From Paramacrobiotus metropolitanus (Eukaryota; Tardigrada; Eutardigrada; Parachela; Macrobiotidae): a DNA stretch of 64,000 bases. The notes beneath the pieces are model-generated. The model saw only the letters and a list, made by a program, of their open reading frames with translations, ran no database searches and had not been told where the DNA came from. Positions 1-12,023 of the stretch are shown here, one piece after another. Every line of letters starts with the position of its first letter. Within the stretch, counting starts at the first letter, position 1. The DNA lies in the NCBI RefSeq assembly GCF_019649055.1, contig NW_026570258.1, forward strand, positions 434,001 to 498,000, in the 5' to 3' direction. Position numbers and translations under genes: made by a program.

Positions 1-346
1 CACATCCCCGAAATCTGCCCAACATCGTGACCGGTCGAAACCGAAACGGGCCGTCATCTTCGTCACGAAGTGCCGCATAGATTGGCATACCAGCCGAATA
101 CGGTTGGGACCTGTCATCCCAGTAGAACAGCAGCGGCCAAACGCTTCCCATGGGCACCCAGCGGTCAGTGACCTTTCTGGCGTTAAAGTGGATGAAGACC
201 TGGTCGCCGTCAATGTCTTGGATATATCCCAACCACCAGCTGTCGTCATCGTTGTGGACAGCCACAGTATTCTGGTAATTCATCTGGTTGGCATCCGCCA
301 AGAGCGACTGGAACTGAGGCATCACGAACGGCGCCCACCACTCCAT
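1..346 (-). CDS. Host gene family 1, copy 1 (first exon, runs off window)
   Basis: The minus-strand frame is open from an ATG at 346 to the window edge, about 115 codons. It is clearly paralogous to the proteins at 37850-38851 and 47553-49356: same start region, then a tryptophan-rich block (SWWLGYIQDIDGDQ, near residues 40-53) followed by an IHF motif and WPLLFYWDD. The W-W, G-D and I-H-F spacing resembles small SH3-like barrels of Tudor/Agenet type, but that is inference from pattern only. Function is unknown. No intron interrupts it at the site where copy 3 has one. The 3' part is outside the window, so whether this copy is functional cannot be judged. Confidence 0.7.
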   Translation of the reverse strand, partial: MEWWAPFVMPQFQSLLADANQMNYQNTVAVHNDDDSWWLGYIQDIDGDQVFIHFNARKVTDRWVPMGSVWPLLFYWDDRSQPYSAGMPIYAALRDEDDGPFRFRPVTMLGRFRGC

Positions 347-509
347 AGTCATACCGCAACTAAAAAACAAAATGCAATGTACAATGTGGATTAGGCCCCG
401 CAATAAGTCCTAATTCGGATTATGCCGGCCAGCTAACAATAAGCATAATTTTGTAATTAATTATTAATTATCTGTAAATATTTTACGCCTACGGCATGCC
501 TCCGCGTTC

Positions 510-1890
510 CTTATGTTTACGACCATACATCAATAACCTTAATGTATTCGGTGGGTAGTCAACGGTGACCCTTTGATACTATACCTATAGACATCTGACA
601 CTTTGCGAGTACATGTTTACACCATTTATTTATGGCTTCGTCCGCTCGCTAAAAATCAACATTTCCAGCTTAAACTGTACAGCAGCTCACGAGTCAGCAT
701 ACCGTGCATATATATCACAAATATTTGCAACAAGAAGTCCGTTACGCCCTGTTGCAGCTGTGCGGCCTGTGCCTGTAGGAAAACATCTTAATTACAGTTG
801 TTATTACAGTTACGCAGCACTGCAATCGGTCCATTGCACAATTTGCTTCCGTTTTTGCAAAATCACACATTTATCTTGAGAAGCTGATACATACTGACAT
901 TGATTAGCGGCTACTAATTCAGCATCGCTAAAGCATTTACCGATGCAATCGCCAAACACTCCTTACGGCTTACACTGCCACGATGCGCTATGGATCGTCA
1001 GTGCCGCCATTTTTAATGGCAATGTGCACGGTGACATCGAAGTCAGTATAGTTGGACATGCGGTGATCCTCGATGACTTGTGCTGCACAAGTAGCGCATG
1101 TGTCCACTGTCCACAATCGTTTGTGCTCGGAGATTTCACGCTAAAAGCGTGTCTAACTGAGCGACCGCAACGTCAAGACTCGAAAGTAAAACATACCAAT
1201 CTAGCGGCTCGACGCATGTACCCATATGCAACCTTCCTTCCAGTTACATTTGTTTGAAATTTAAATTTTGTTCACTCACAATCAAAATGCGATAAATTAA
1301 TGACTAATGCTAATTAATGGATAATTAATGGCTATGTTCAATGCAAAGCTCTCGCGGAATACACAGTACCAGACATCAGTTATCTCAATTTTCAATCATG
1401 CCTGCATGACCTGGGTTGTATGCGTGCACTGCCGAAAGGATTTTCACCAGCTTGTAACGGACACCTTTTGGGTCACTCAACAGTTACAGTCCACGCAAAA
1501 GATCAGCAAATGAATATTTAGAGGGCATATACCTATGGGCATCCCAAAAGTGGCTACTAGTAAATACTCCCCCATCCTTAAATCTGCGTTCGGCAAACAA
1601 ACACGTATCAGTTTTAAGGTTACTGGATTCGTAACAGAAAGTTACATCAGAAACGTGCAAAAAACAACAGAAAATTAATGATGAAAAGAGATATTTTAAA
1701 ATCTGTTTGACGCAACTGTCCGACCATGGCGGTGGCCACGGTGTATACAGGTAAATACACCGTGGCCGCTGTCATGCCGCTGCCGCTGCCATCATTAAGA
1801 AATCAACAAAAAATACCGGTATATTGAACACCGTACACCATGGTAAACTTTTCTTTAATTTCTTAATTAAGGGCGTTCGTAACAAGATGG
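510..1890. other. Segment present in copy A and absent from copy B
   Basis: Copy B passes from the equivalent of 510 to the equivalent of 1890 within a few dozen bases (near 38990-39035). The extra 1.4 kb here is therefore an insertion in A or a deletion in B. It contains short ORFs with no recognisable domain and the hairpin at 1725-1776. I did not find terminal repeats or a target duplication. Confidence 0.5.
1725..1776. repeat. Inverted repeat (hairpin)
   Basis: The 13-bp arm GGCCACGGTGTAT at 1734-1746 is followed by its perfect complement at 1755-1767, with an 8-base loop. Pairing continues imperfectly outwards to about 1725 and 1776. It could be the core of a small palindromic element. 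Confidence 0.7.
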
Positions 1891-2438
1891 AAAGATGGAT
1901 AATGTTTTAGCTAATCAGTATTAAAGTGCGTTCATGCCAGGAGATACGGAAAACGGAACCTTACTTTCGGAATGCCCTTTAAATGCACATGAAAAATTAA
2001 CGCAGCAGTACTAAGAGATTCTCTCTTCACATTATGTGCATTACAGATTATTAGTCTGTACATTACTTATTCTCGTACATATGTGCAGAAAAATGTCTAT
2101 AAATAAAACGGGTATTACTACAGACGAGCACGAATATTTCAAAAGCTATTCTAACGCAGCAGGGGCGGTTGCAAATTTGCATTGTCTCAGATGAAACTAA
2201 ATCATGTTGGTGTAATATCGTACACAAAGCGTGCCTCAGTTTGACTTTCTAAATAATTGTTACAGTGAATTTAATCAGATCATCAGACGGGAGATTTTTT
2301 GCGCACTAACAACTAGGCCAACTGAAGGAAACAGCTCGTTATACGTGTTGCGACGCTCGATTGAGGCGCTTTCCAGTTCCCACGCAGTAAAAAATATGCA
2401 GTTTGTTAATCTGAGAATTTAAAAGAATAATGTGTGCA

Positions 2439-2790
2439 TTCTGGTGAGAGAATTCCCACTGCACAGGTGCTATGTTATTGACAGAATTCTTTTGTTACTC
2501 AACAAGAAAATATCAAAAGATGCTCGATGACTAGAGATGAGAGATCACGAGATTCAATAAAAAAACTGATAGAACTGTCAGTGTAATTGTTCAAAGATTT
2601 TAAAATTAAAAGCAACGACAACCAGCATAGCCTGGATCCGGGAATTCAACATGCGGCAGCCATCTTAATGGACACACTGAATATACACCCGAAGTTCACG
2701 AAGGAATCTCGGAATGATAGTAATGATATGATTCTAGAAATGTTTCCAAAGTTAAAATTGTGGTCATTTTAATTAGTTTTAAAATAGCGT
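2439..2790. repeat. Internal segment inverted relative to copy B
   Basis: Inside the A/B duplication this segment is the reverse complement of 39542-39888, while the flanks on both sides (TGTGCA to the left, CAGCGCC to the right) stay collinear. The arms contain no recognisable gene. Orientation relative to the ancestor is unknown. Confidence 0.8.
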
Positions 2791-4557
2791 CAGCGCCACG
2801 AAACCTTGGCATGGCTGGTGGACGCCCAGTACTGATATAGGCAAAACTAAGTAAATATTGGAGTCTGGAGGTGATAAGTAAAATACGTAATTATCAAAAT
2901 AAAAGAACGTAAAAATATATTTCAGGCTCAATATATTCGTCACTGCGAAAATTGTAATGCCAGTTGCTAACATAGCGCTCAGTACGCACTAGCTGCAGCT
3001 TTACGCGTCATAAATCTCCGGACAAGCTTGTGCTGTACTGGGGCAGTAAAGCACTTAGAGACACAGAGACCCAAAATAATTATGATATAAACGACCTTCT
3101 AAATTTGAGCCGGGCCAGTTTAGGTTGTCGTAGTTAATTAAGAGTTCACGCCTTCAGCATGGCTAAATGAAAATCTGCACTAAATTTGGTAAAGCCTTCA
3201 GTAAATTCATTTTAACTCTTGAGGAATCAGGTCGTTTTTGAGTTTTGATTTATGAATTTCTATACAGTTTCTGTATTTAATTGAACTGGATATCGGTAGA
3301 CGACGATTAATCCAAATTAAACCCTAAGAAGTTCAAAAAATGGCATATCAAATTTTAACAATTTAATTTAAGTCTTTTTGTCAGGTTCGGAATTACCCGT
3401 TTATATGCAGTATTGATAATCAATTTGGTTACTTACCATCTAGGAATAACTGAATATTATAGAAATATTAAATGGTTCAGTAGTCAGTAATAAGGCGATT
3501 GCTAAAAATTAAGTGAAGTCAAAGGAGAATTTTCTAAAACATTCAGACCGAAGCAAAATAACAAATAAAACGACCGCACAATTTTTTTAAAAAGTCCGGG
3601 AGCTTTAGACAGCGTTGACACTGTAAACTGTGAAACAGGAGGGTATTTAACTGTATGTGTAAAATAATTTGCAATGTGATCATTCACCTTCGTTTAGTCT
3701 TCGAATGCAGGCAGGGAAAAAAGATTAAAAATTTTTCAGTCTTTCTCTGGAAAGCCGAAAGCTGAAAGTTTTACGATGGTTCTCCGCGTTGGCGAGCATT
3801 TTCTACGTACTTTAACTTACTGTAACTTGCAGCTGATTGTAGTGAAAGTGATAACAATCCCAGCAAACTTATATCATCTTAAGAGTAATTTGACATCGAT
3901 AAATAGTCCGGTAGATGCGCCCTAATGAATTAATAATTTCCAATTTTAGGTTCCTTGATTATAATTTACAGTAACAAGAATACTGTCAATATGCAGTGTT
4001 GCACTATGCCACCGAGTGCGGGGAATGAGTGAAGGAAACAGGAAATGTCAGCAGTTGAGCACTGAGCATGCTGTATCATCAGGTTGGAACCGAGCAGACA
4101 GCAGGGCGGCCGCGGTGTGTACAGCCCAGTCAGCAGGTTAGTGAGTGAGTTGATCAATAACGAGGGAGAATGCCGACAGCAGGCTAGCCTTCTCCATGCA
4201 ACCATGCACCGTTTACTATGAACAGTGCATGTACCGTAAGTACTGTACCGGCATTTTACCAATTACACTTTTGATTCTAATATTTTAACACTACCGACCG
4301 TATTTTATCAGTTTTTTGGGGTAGGCAATTGGCATGTACCACATAAACACCAAAGTTAAAACTTGCGGTATATCTATAAACTGTTTTCGGTTCGCACGAG
4401 AGTTTTCCGGTGTTACAAAATTAATACCGAAATCACTATTGATTTTTGCTTTGTCGTGCCCTGAGAATCAGAAAACTACTTATATTTTGCGAAACACGCT
4501 ATCGCGGACCGGGGAGGATGTTACGGCATGTTCCGAATAGTAAAACTAATATCCAAG

Positions 4558-6198
4558 GGCCAATGTCAAAAGAAGGAAGGAAATTTTAGAGGAAGGAAGT
4601 TTTGTGTGGTCAAAAGGAGGAAGGAAATTTTAGAGGAAGGAAACGTTTCGGGGTCAAAAGGAGGAAGGAAAGTTTTCGGGTCAAAAGGAGGAAGGAAGGT
4701 TTTCGGGTCAAATTGAGGAAGCAATTTTTTGTTGCTAAAATCAAAAATTTTCTGGTGAAAAGACGATCGCAGGCATTAGAAATTTTGTTTCTTCTCTTCT
4801 GCTATTTTAAAGAAGGCATACCTATGTTTAATTTTAATAGCAATCGTAAATGTCCGAATAGATTTATTCTTTACTTTCTTTTTCTAAGCACCACACGCAT
4901 GTGAAACACGCATTTCACAAAATATTATATAAAAATATTAAAATAGCAAACTGTTGCCCAATCGCTATTGAAGTAGCGCATAATACTGTAGGTCTGCCGT
5001 GCACTTTGCCACAGCGAGCACTGTATGCAGAATGACATAACATAATACGGGCGCCGCAAAGCCAGATGCAAGCGGCAAACAAATTCACGAACAAAAGCTT
5101 TTCACGATAATAAGAAAGTGTGATCTTGTCTGATCCCTTTAGTGCTCCTCAACACAACCAAACTTTCCCATGTCCAGACCCACACAGCTGACGAGAGACA
5201 GCAGCAGTCTAGCCGGTAGCCGGGTAAAGCGCACATGGGCGCCTTCTACACGCAGCTTTACTCATGCTGTATTTCTGTTCACAATGAAAACTGTTGAATT
5301 TTACCTATACGGAACAAATGGAATTGCTTTTTACCTGCTCATTATTAAAAGTTTTACCAACTAAATAATGCTAGGGAGCTACACATTTATCCAGGATGGA
5401 AGGTTATGAAGTAGTTGAAACTGACGACGACAGCGGCGGTGAAGATCTACCTCCAGCCTAAGGACATTATTTTGGCATTATTTTATGTCATTTTCTTACA
5501 TCATTTTAAAATTTACTGGCATAAGTATAGATTGAGCCAAAATTTACCTGAATTAAGCTTTTTATTTATTTATATCTGCAATGCCGAAGGCAGTATATAA
5601 AGTACTATACTCGTACTAAACAAAGTTAACAATCAGGATGTACTTCGAGGCAAACAAAATCTACATAACCATAATAATTTTGAGTAGAATGAAAATGCAC
5701 CTTATTACTTGTCAGTTTTTTTATTTCTTTATATTATTGATACGTACTTTCCTGATACTGATTCGATGAACACAGCTCGAAAATAGCAATAGCATGCAGA
5801 GTTGGGTGTTAGCAGTTACCGTACGACCTATAAATTTACATATGTTTCGAAGCGTTACCGGGAGTTGGGTTATTAAAATTTCATTCGATAAAAATTCTAC
5901 TGTTGCATGTATTGTACAACGAGATAACTGGCGTTATACTCGTACGCTATGACCACTGATTACTGCCGTTATGCATTAGAATTCACGCACGTACGATCCA
6001 CAAAGTTATTTATCCACTTACTAAATTAAATTAAAAATTTTGCCATATTTTTTTGAAATTTTCCTTCCTCTTTTCGACCCGAAAAATTCCTTCCTCCTTT
6101 TGACACCGAAAAGTTTCCTTCCTCTAAATTTCCTTCCTCCTTTTGGCCACACGAAATTTCCTTCCTCTAAAATTTCCTTCCCCCTTTTGACATTGGCC
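4558..6198. mobile_element. Fold-back element with GGAAGG tandem-repeat arms
   Basis: The left arm (about 4558-4735) is built from repeats of the type AAAAGGAGGAAGGAAATTTT. The right arm (about 6058-6198) is the same series in reverse complement. Both ends start with GGCCAATGTCAAAAG reading inward. The 1.3 kb between the arms has no convincing gene. A target duplication is not clear because a hAT MITE sits directly at the right end. Confidence 0.75.
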
Positions 6199-6203
6199 AT
6201 ATC

Positions 6204-6398
6204 CAGTGGCGAATTTAAGGGGGGGCTCCCGGGGCTAATGCCCCCCCCCCCCGTAACTCGGACGTAAAAAAAATTCGCAAGAGGGGGGTACGTTGCGAAC
6301 TTTTTAAGCCGGAGGTCGCCGAAAAAGCGAGAGAATACTCCCCCCTTTGGTGTGAGTTCTCTAGCCCTCCCGTCCAAACCCGCCTAGATTCGCCACTG
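6204..6398. mobile_element. hAT-type MITE
   Basis: Terminal inverted repeats begin CAGTGGCGAATYTARG at both ends, the usual CAGTGGCG-like start of hAT elements. The 8-bp target duplication GCCATATC is exact at 6196-6203 and 6399-6406. At 195 bp it is non-autonomous, and the interior has long G and C runs. It inserted at the right edge of the fold-back element, so it is younger. Confidence 0.92.
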
Positions 6399-6406
6399 GC
6401 CATATC

Positions 6407-7180
6407 CACTGGCCACTGTATTTCAAAGTTTACTGCGCAAAAATCTTGCGTACAACTATTTATAACTGATCCGCAGATAACGCAACACGAGTTGCACGAC
6501 ACAGTTTGGTAGCGAGTGGGTGCACAATACACTCATCTCCTAGAACCCCGTTGCAAGGCGTCTCTGCTCTACTAAAGCTTTCCTTTGCAACATAATGGTT
6601 CTCGAATCTTCCCGCTTTTTAAGTTACAATTTTTTAGAGCGAGTAAGCTATCGTCACACATCGTCAACCTACTTCACACCAGCGCAAAACAACCAGCGTT
6701 ACACCACAAACCACTGAATCAGACTACATTGTAATATTTTATGCGACTAGCTTGCATAAGCAGAACCGAGCGTATATATTTGAACGTACATATTTCAGCT
6801 GACGTACATATTTTAGCTGACGATTTAGGCTGGAGACCGCCACAAAATCTTTTGTTTACACAAGGATTTTTAGAGTGAAACTGAAGCTACTGACCCATAT
6901 GGTACGACTGATCTCCGGCGTATACTGCATTCAGCTACGCTAGTCATAATTCGGCTGTCCGCAAAAGATAATAGTTGTCACTTTTCTATCGTATCTGCCG
7001 TTAGCTTTATAATTTACGGTACCGACATCCCGGCGCTAACCGACCTTTTCCTCAGCTTCATTTGCAGCCGTTGTGGCATTAGTAACTAAAGATTATCAAG
7101 AAAATGATCCGACAGCTTCATGTAGTGTCGGTTACCTCGAAAATTTATATAAATTAACACCAAAGGTCACAAATTCTTAG
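6407..7180. other. Intergenic, nothing recognised
   Basis: No ORF with coding character, no terminal repeats and no RNA gene were seen here. Confidence 0.5.
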
Positions 7181-7199
7181 ACATTTGTCCGGTGAATCC

Positions 7200-7930
7200 C
7201 GGTCCTGCAGAGTACATCGCACTGAATCGAGGCTCACAGATTGTGTAACCAAGGGAATCCTAGTTGCAAGATAATCGTTAGTTCTCGTTGGGATAATGGG
7301 GGAAATCGTCAATTTTATCATAATTTTTAGCCGGTGAATCCCGGTGAATCCCGGTGAATTGAGGTGCATACCGCATCACAGCGTGTGTATCCAAGTGAAT
7401 CCTTGTTGCAGGATAATCATTAGTTATTTATCATGATTTTTTAGCCAGTGAATCCCAGTGAATTCGGTGAATCGAGGGGCACACCGCAGTCAAAGTGATT
7501 AATATTAGACAGTGGCGGGAGAAAATCGAATTTACCGTAAAACAAGCGTAACCGGTTTTTAAACAGGTGGTAGGAGACAGATGGGAGTTGCAGCATACAG
7601 AGGATGTGTACTAATCTGTGCTGGTATACTCTCTCTATGTTGAAGCATCGGGCGAAATCAAAGCGGTCCCCGACCACCTATCCAAAAACCGGTTACGCTT
7701 GCTTTACGGTAAATTCGATTTTGTCCTGCCACTGTCTAATATTAATCGCTTTGCTGCAGTGAATCGAGCATCATAGCGTGTGTATCCAAGTGAGTCCTCG
7801 TTGCAGGACAATCGTTAGTTTTATTATCATAGCTTTTTGGCCAGTGAATCGCGGTGAATCAAGCCGTAAAACAAAGTGAATCAGGCAGGAAAGGGTGTGT
7901 ATCTAACTGAATCCTCGTTCCATTATAATT
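7200..7930. repeat. Degenerate tandem repeat of GTGAATC-rich units
   Basis: Four to five copies of a roughly 110-150 bp unit are present. Each contains GTGAATC motifs, a GTGTGTATCCAAGTGAATCC-like block and a GTTGCAGGATAATCGTTAG-like block (for example near 7380-7420 and 7775-7820). The array is interrupted by the palindromic element at 7486-7757. Confidence 0.75.
7486..7757. mobile_element. Palindromic element inside the tandem repeat
   Basis: The two ends are inverted repeats of about 70 bp. They include GATTAATATTAGACAGTGGC near 7497-7515 and its complement near 7728-7747, then AATCGAATTTACCGTAAA and AAGCGTAACCGGTTTTT further in. The interior is short and non-coding. A target duplication cannot be separated from the repeated host sequence. 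Confidence 0.75.
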
Positions 7931-7959
7931 CTGTAATTTTCCTTATGGTATCAGTTTTG

Positions 7960-9080
7960 TTACTGCTCTGGGCCTGGATCTCCGTTGTGCAGTTAGAACG
8001 CTGCAACGTATACTTGCAAGTAGTGCTCGTACACTGCATGATTTGACTTCAATACATTGTCATTGGCATTCCACTGTCAGCAGCTGACCGACCACGGTTC
8101 GAGCCGGCGGAACTCGAAGTAAAATGCACTGCTCGGGTAGGATTTAACCTGAAATACGAAAGACGTAACGTATTTAGTGCTACTTTATAAGAATGACCCC
8201 ATCTTCTTGTCACCTTAAAAAGCCTAACCTGGTTGCGCTTATAAAAAACAGCGCGCTATTCACCGCGACCAAAGTGACCGCCACTTTCAAACAGACACAC
8301 AGGATCCGTGCAAACTTTGATCAGCCTACAGAAAAATCATTTTCAAAAAGAATTGTGAAGCGTTTCTGTGATAAATGTTTGTTCATCTCAGTTAAAATAA
8401 ATCAAAGTAACTTCCGGTGTCGAAAAGTTGGTTTTTTTCGGGATAGGGTGAGTTTTCTCAAAAAAACGCTCCACAATACTTTAGTCATTTGAGTTACACA
8501 CAGCTCCGTGCTTGAATAACATTTTTCAAAAATCTGCTTGAATTTTTATTACTTCCGCAAAATAATGACTTTCAATTAGCAACTTTTACACTTTAAAATA
8601 ACTTAACCGAGTTCAAACTTCAAAAACATGTTGTGAAAACATCACTGTGTCATGTCAAATGCGCAGTTATGATGCATCACAAGCGCACGCATTGTGCCAG
8701 CGATAAGAGTCCACAGAGGTCGAAATCAGTAGAATCTCTAGTTAATCGTTTGTCTCAGGGTTTCCAGAAACTCAGGCTCCGGTGAGCCAACTCCAACTTT
8801 GGTGTTGGTATTGGTAATAAATGTTGTTGAAGCGTTTATGTAGCGCCGCGAAAACTCAGTGCAAACAAAAATTATCTGTTTCATATATGGTCATAGTTTT
8901 GCACTTAACGCACATGCTTACAATTTGGCTTTGATCGCTGTATTATAGTAGAATAATGGAGACGTATTGCTGATTATTACCTAAAACCAGACGCTACGTA
9001 AGGCCGTAAATCAAACGCAATAAAGACTATTTTCGGTGCATACAGAGTCTGTAGATATATGAAAGCCGTGCACGACTGCA
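7960..9080. other. Intergenic, nothing recognised
   Basis: Only short unsupported ORFs are present. A single B-box-like string near 8094-8106 has no A box at the right distance. Confidence 0.4.
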
Positions 9081-9091
9081 CGTATACAGAA

Positions 9092-9158
9092 CTTAAAGGT
9101 CAAACAGATTGTACAGCTTAAAGGTCAAACAGATTACAGCTTAAAGGTCAAACAGATT
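9092..9158. repeat. Short tandem repeat, 19-bp core, three copies
   Basis: CTTAAAGGTCAAACAGATT occurs exactly at 9092-9110, 9117-9135 and 9140-9158, separated by 4-6 bases. Confidence 0.9.
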
Positions 9159-9642
9159 TAATACTGTCCTGCCGCACAATACGCCTGCACAGCTTTACAC
9201 GGAATAAAAAAGATTATTAACTTACTAGTTCCTACTAATAAACTGCTAATAAATTAATAATATTTTCTACTAATGAACTATTTCTTATAAAAAATTTACG
9301 ACGAACAAATTCTTCGTATGCTTCGTCTAAATTTGAATAAATGCAAGCGAACGCCGGACGGAAACAGTCCATTGCTTGTCTTGGCTTGCAAGACGACTTC
9401 CGCACCGTCGTGCCGTCGCCGGATATGTGGCCTACTACATCGGTGACGACGGCGCGCGATGCCTCCAGTATCCCGATCGGGATCGCTGTCGCGACAGCCA
9501 GTACGTCTGGGTTCCGGGATATCGCGACACCCCAACCGAAAATCCACTACATTTTTGCTCAATAAATTGCGCAAAAGAAAACTGCACTATAAACTTCAAA
9601 ACATCGGCAAAACATGCGCCACACAATTCGGCAGAAAATTAA

Positions 9643-10662
9643 AATGACACACCGCCAGCTTTGCGTGAACGGGGTGTAATACTGTAAATACCAAAGTGCA
9701 AGATATACATATATGCCATTGTATGGCTTTAAATGCAAAAGATGTTGGATAAACCTAGGGATCATGTGAACATTTGATAAGTTTTAATCTGGTGTCGGAT
9801 GATTCATGGAAATTTTTGGGAAAAACTGTCCCAACTTGGCATAGCAGGGCTGATATGCCATTATAAGGCTTGCAGTAATTGTACTCTTTAAAGATTTTTA
9901 AGTGCACGGCCCCTGATTATACATACGAAGCATATCTACCTGTACGGCATTAATCGGAGTAAAATTTCCTTGTTGTCCGCTATATCTACTCAATTATTTT
10001 TTAATCATTTACAGTACTGCTTCCGGTTGCTGTCTAGTCTAGTGCCTACACATCGTGTTGTACACATGTTAACCGCTCTGGTATAACTGATGTGTTTATG
10101 CAGATTTATAGATACTGCATCACCGTAAAAATCATATAAGTACTGGAAGCTTAAAGATACTTCCATTAAATGTAACACATAACATGCATGTATTGGTACA
10201 CATAAAATAAACAGTAGATACTAGATAGTATCAGATACGTATTTAATTTGTATATGTTGAAACACAGATGGAGATGTTGGCGCCATATTGCTTCTCTTCA
10301 TTTAATTCTTTATTTTATTGCCTCTCTTTATTTTAGGTACACGGACGGAAATGTTAGCGACATATTGCCCCTCTTTTTTAACAACCAATTGGATTTCAGC
10401 CGCTTTCGAGCCATATTTTGTGGCTTGTTTTCGCCGACGCCGTCGTATCCCAACCCAAAAACTGGCTTTCAGAAGAATTTTTCAAATTTCAAGTGATTTA
10501 AAAAAGAAAGAATTTAGCCGTGCACGCAGCCAAAACCCGTTATCGAACCCGGTGCACACAGCCAAGCACCGTGTAGACAGTGAGACACCCGTGTACGCAG
10601 CCAACGCCCGTGTTTTCCCGTGCATCGACCTAATCATTGTTATTTATGCGGTGGTGCATTTA
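9643..10662. other. Intergenic, nothing recognised
   Basis: AT-rich, with short ORFs that lack coding character. No repeat structure was identified. Confidence 0.4.
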
Positions 10663-10887
10663 GGGGCATCCATAAATTACGTACGCAGAAAACACGATTT
10701 TTTCACCCCTCCGCCCTTCGTAGCGGTCCGTCACGTTTGCTTGACCCCTCCCCCCTGGTTCGTTCAGTCGTAATACATGGAGCTGACCACCCCCTCCCCC
10801 TTGGGTTCGTCGAGGCCGTCACAGGTTGTCACACTTTTTGGACTCCTCCCTCCCTGGTTCGCTGCGTACGTAATTTATGGATCCCCC
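10663..10887. mobile_element. PIF/Harbinger-type MITE
   Basis: The ends are inverted repeats of about 25 bp: GGGGCATCCATAAATTACGT at the left, its complement with minor changes at the right, then GTACGCA inside both. The flanks are a 3-bp TTA duplication at 10660-10662 and 10888-10890, as expected for PIF/Harbinger. At 225 bp it is non-autonomous. Confidence 0.85.
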
Positions 10888-10890
10888 TTA

Positions 10891-11437
10891 TGCGCCATAC
10901 TGTTTACAACAGGAATAGTGCATCGATTCCGTAGATGGCCAGTCTGCTCAGTTTGCGGACATCCACCAACCGCAGGTCGGTTTTGGCCCACGTTTTTGGC
11001 CGGTCGTCAGACGTGAGGGGGCTGAACCTGTGTACAATAATACATTTGTACTGTACAGTCTGTACTAGTGCCTGAAATACAGTTGCACCACAATACAATA
11101 CTCATACAATGTACACTTCAATACTACTACAACACTTTAATGTAGAGTAATACATATTAATTGCTACAAAAGCAGATGCTGCGATTAACGTAACAAGCGC
11201 ATATTCGTTCGAACCAGAGCTGACGATTTTATGAGCACTTTTATGGCTTTTGCTGGATTAGCAATTGCAAAAACAAGAACTGCAATCTGTCGTTGAGATC
11301 TGACTGGAATCTGGGACCTTCAAAAATTTCTGGAATGAACAGCTATCTTCCATGGGGCGCGAAATGAGATATTTGAGAATTTTAAGCATACAGCTTCTTC
11401 CAATGGTATTGCACAAATTTCAATCGACCATAGGTAA
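10891..11437. other. Intergenic up to the retrotransposon insertion site
   Basis: No gene seen. The last bases, GAAT at 11438-11441, are the left target-site duplication of the LTR retrotransposon. Confidence 0.5.
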
Positions 11438-11441
11438 GAAT

Positions 11442-12016
11442 TGTCGTGTATAAGCGTTCACGCCGATTAAGGCTCCATGAACAATCTTTACTCTTCCACG
11501 CCTGTAATGCTCAATCGGTAGGCACTCGTACTCTCAAACTGTAACAGAAGAACTATGGTGGAAATAGGACGAACGATTCAGGAACACGAGAAGATCAGGA
11601 ATCCCTCAGGAACGAGCTAATCACAACTTCCGGTCGCGAGTCCTGCGAGGATCAGCAAGAGCTAGGACGATTGTGTCACGAGCAAACCTGTATTCTATGC
11701 AATAATCCGGGAACGATCATGTACATCAGAAGGAACAAGTATTGCTGTCTCTTTATCCAATTCACATCACAGTTCACAACGCTAGGAAATTGTAATTAGA
11801 AGCAGTCTCAGAAGTAAATCTCAGACTACTGATGCCGATATTAGAAGTAACAAGAACTTATATAGACTTCGCGTTATGACATCATATACATCGCTAGTAA
11901 AAGAGAACAGCAAATCACAGAAGAGATTGACTAGATTATCCGTAGTGTTGCAGGTGGAAGGCGGACAGTCAGCATCCGTACGTACATCCGGCGTATGATC
12001 CTACTCCCATACGTCA
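11442..12016 (-). repeat. 3' LTR of the giant retrotransposon
   Basis: This reads base-for-base the same as 34972-35546 on inspection, 575 bp. In element orientation it starts TGACGTATGG and ends ACACGACA. Confidence 0.97.
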
Positions 12017-12023
12017 CCCCCAC
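12017..12023 (-). promoter_or_regulatory. Polypurine tract (short)
   Basis: On the minus strand GTGGGGG lies directly before the 3' LTR, where a plus-strand primer tract is expected. It is shorter than typical tracts. Confidence 0.55.

Larger units (their letters stand above)
1..4085. repeat. Segmental duplication, copy A
   Basis: This stretch matches 38512-41349 in the same orientation, starting in the family 1 coding exon and running through its upstream flank. Shared landmarks include the block near 1930-2050 (matching 39055-39170), the block near 3110-3480 (matching 40150-40500) and the end near 4000-4080 (matching 41270-41349). Differences are a long insertion at about 510-1890, an inverted internal segment at 2439-2790, and many substitutions. 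Apart from the exon at its start I see no gene in it. Confidence 0.85.

Noticed and set aside
104-394. Plus-strand 96-aa ORF at the left edge
   Set aside because: It is antisense to the family 1 exon, which has clear paralogues.
4528-4904. Lysine/arginine-rich ORFs in the GGAAGG repeats
   Set aside because: Repeat translation only; the sequence is a transposon arm.
8090-8110. Isolated GGTTCGAGCC string resembling a B box
   Set aside because: No A box at a suitable distance and no tRNA fold.
9296-9642. Overlapping ORFs on both strands, one with a Cys/Tyr-rich stretch (residues such as YVWVPGYRDTP)
   Set aside because: It looks somewhat protein-like but has no splice context, no conserved neighbour and competing frames; not enough to call a gene.
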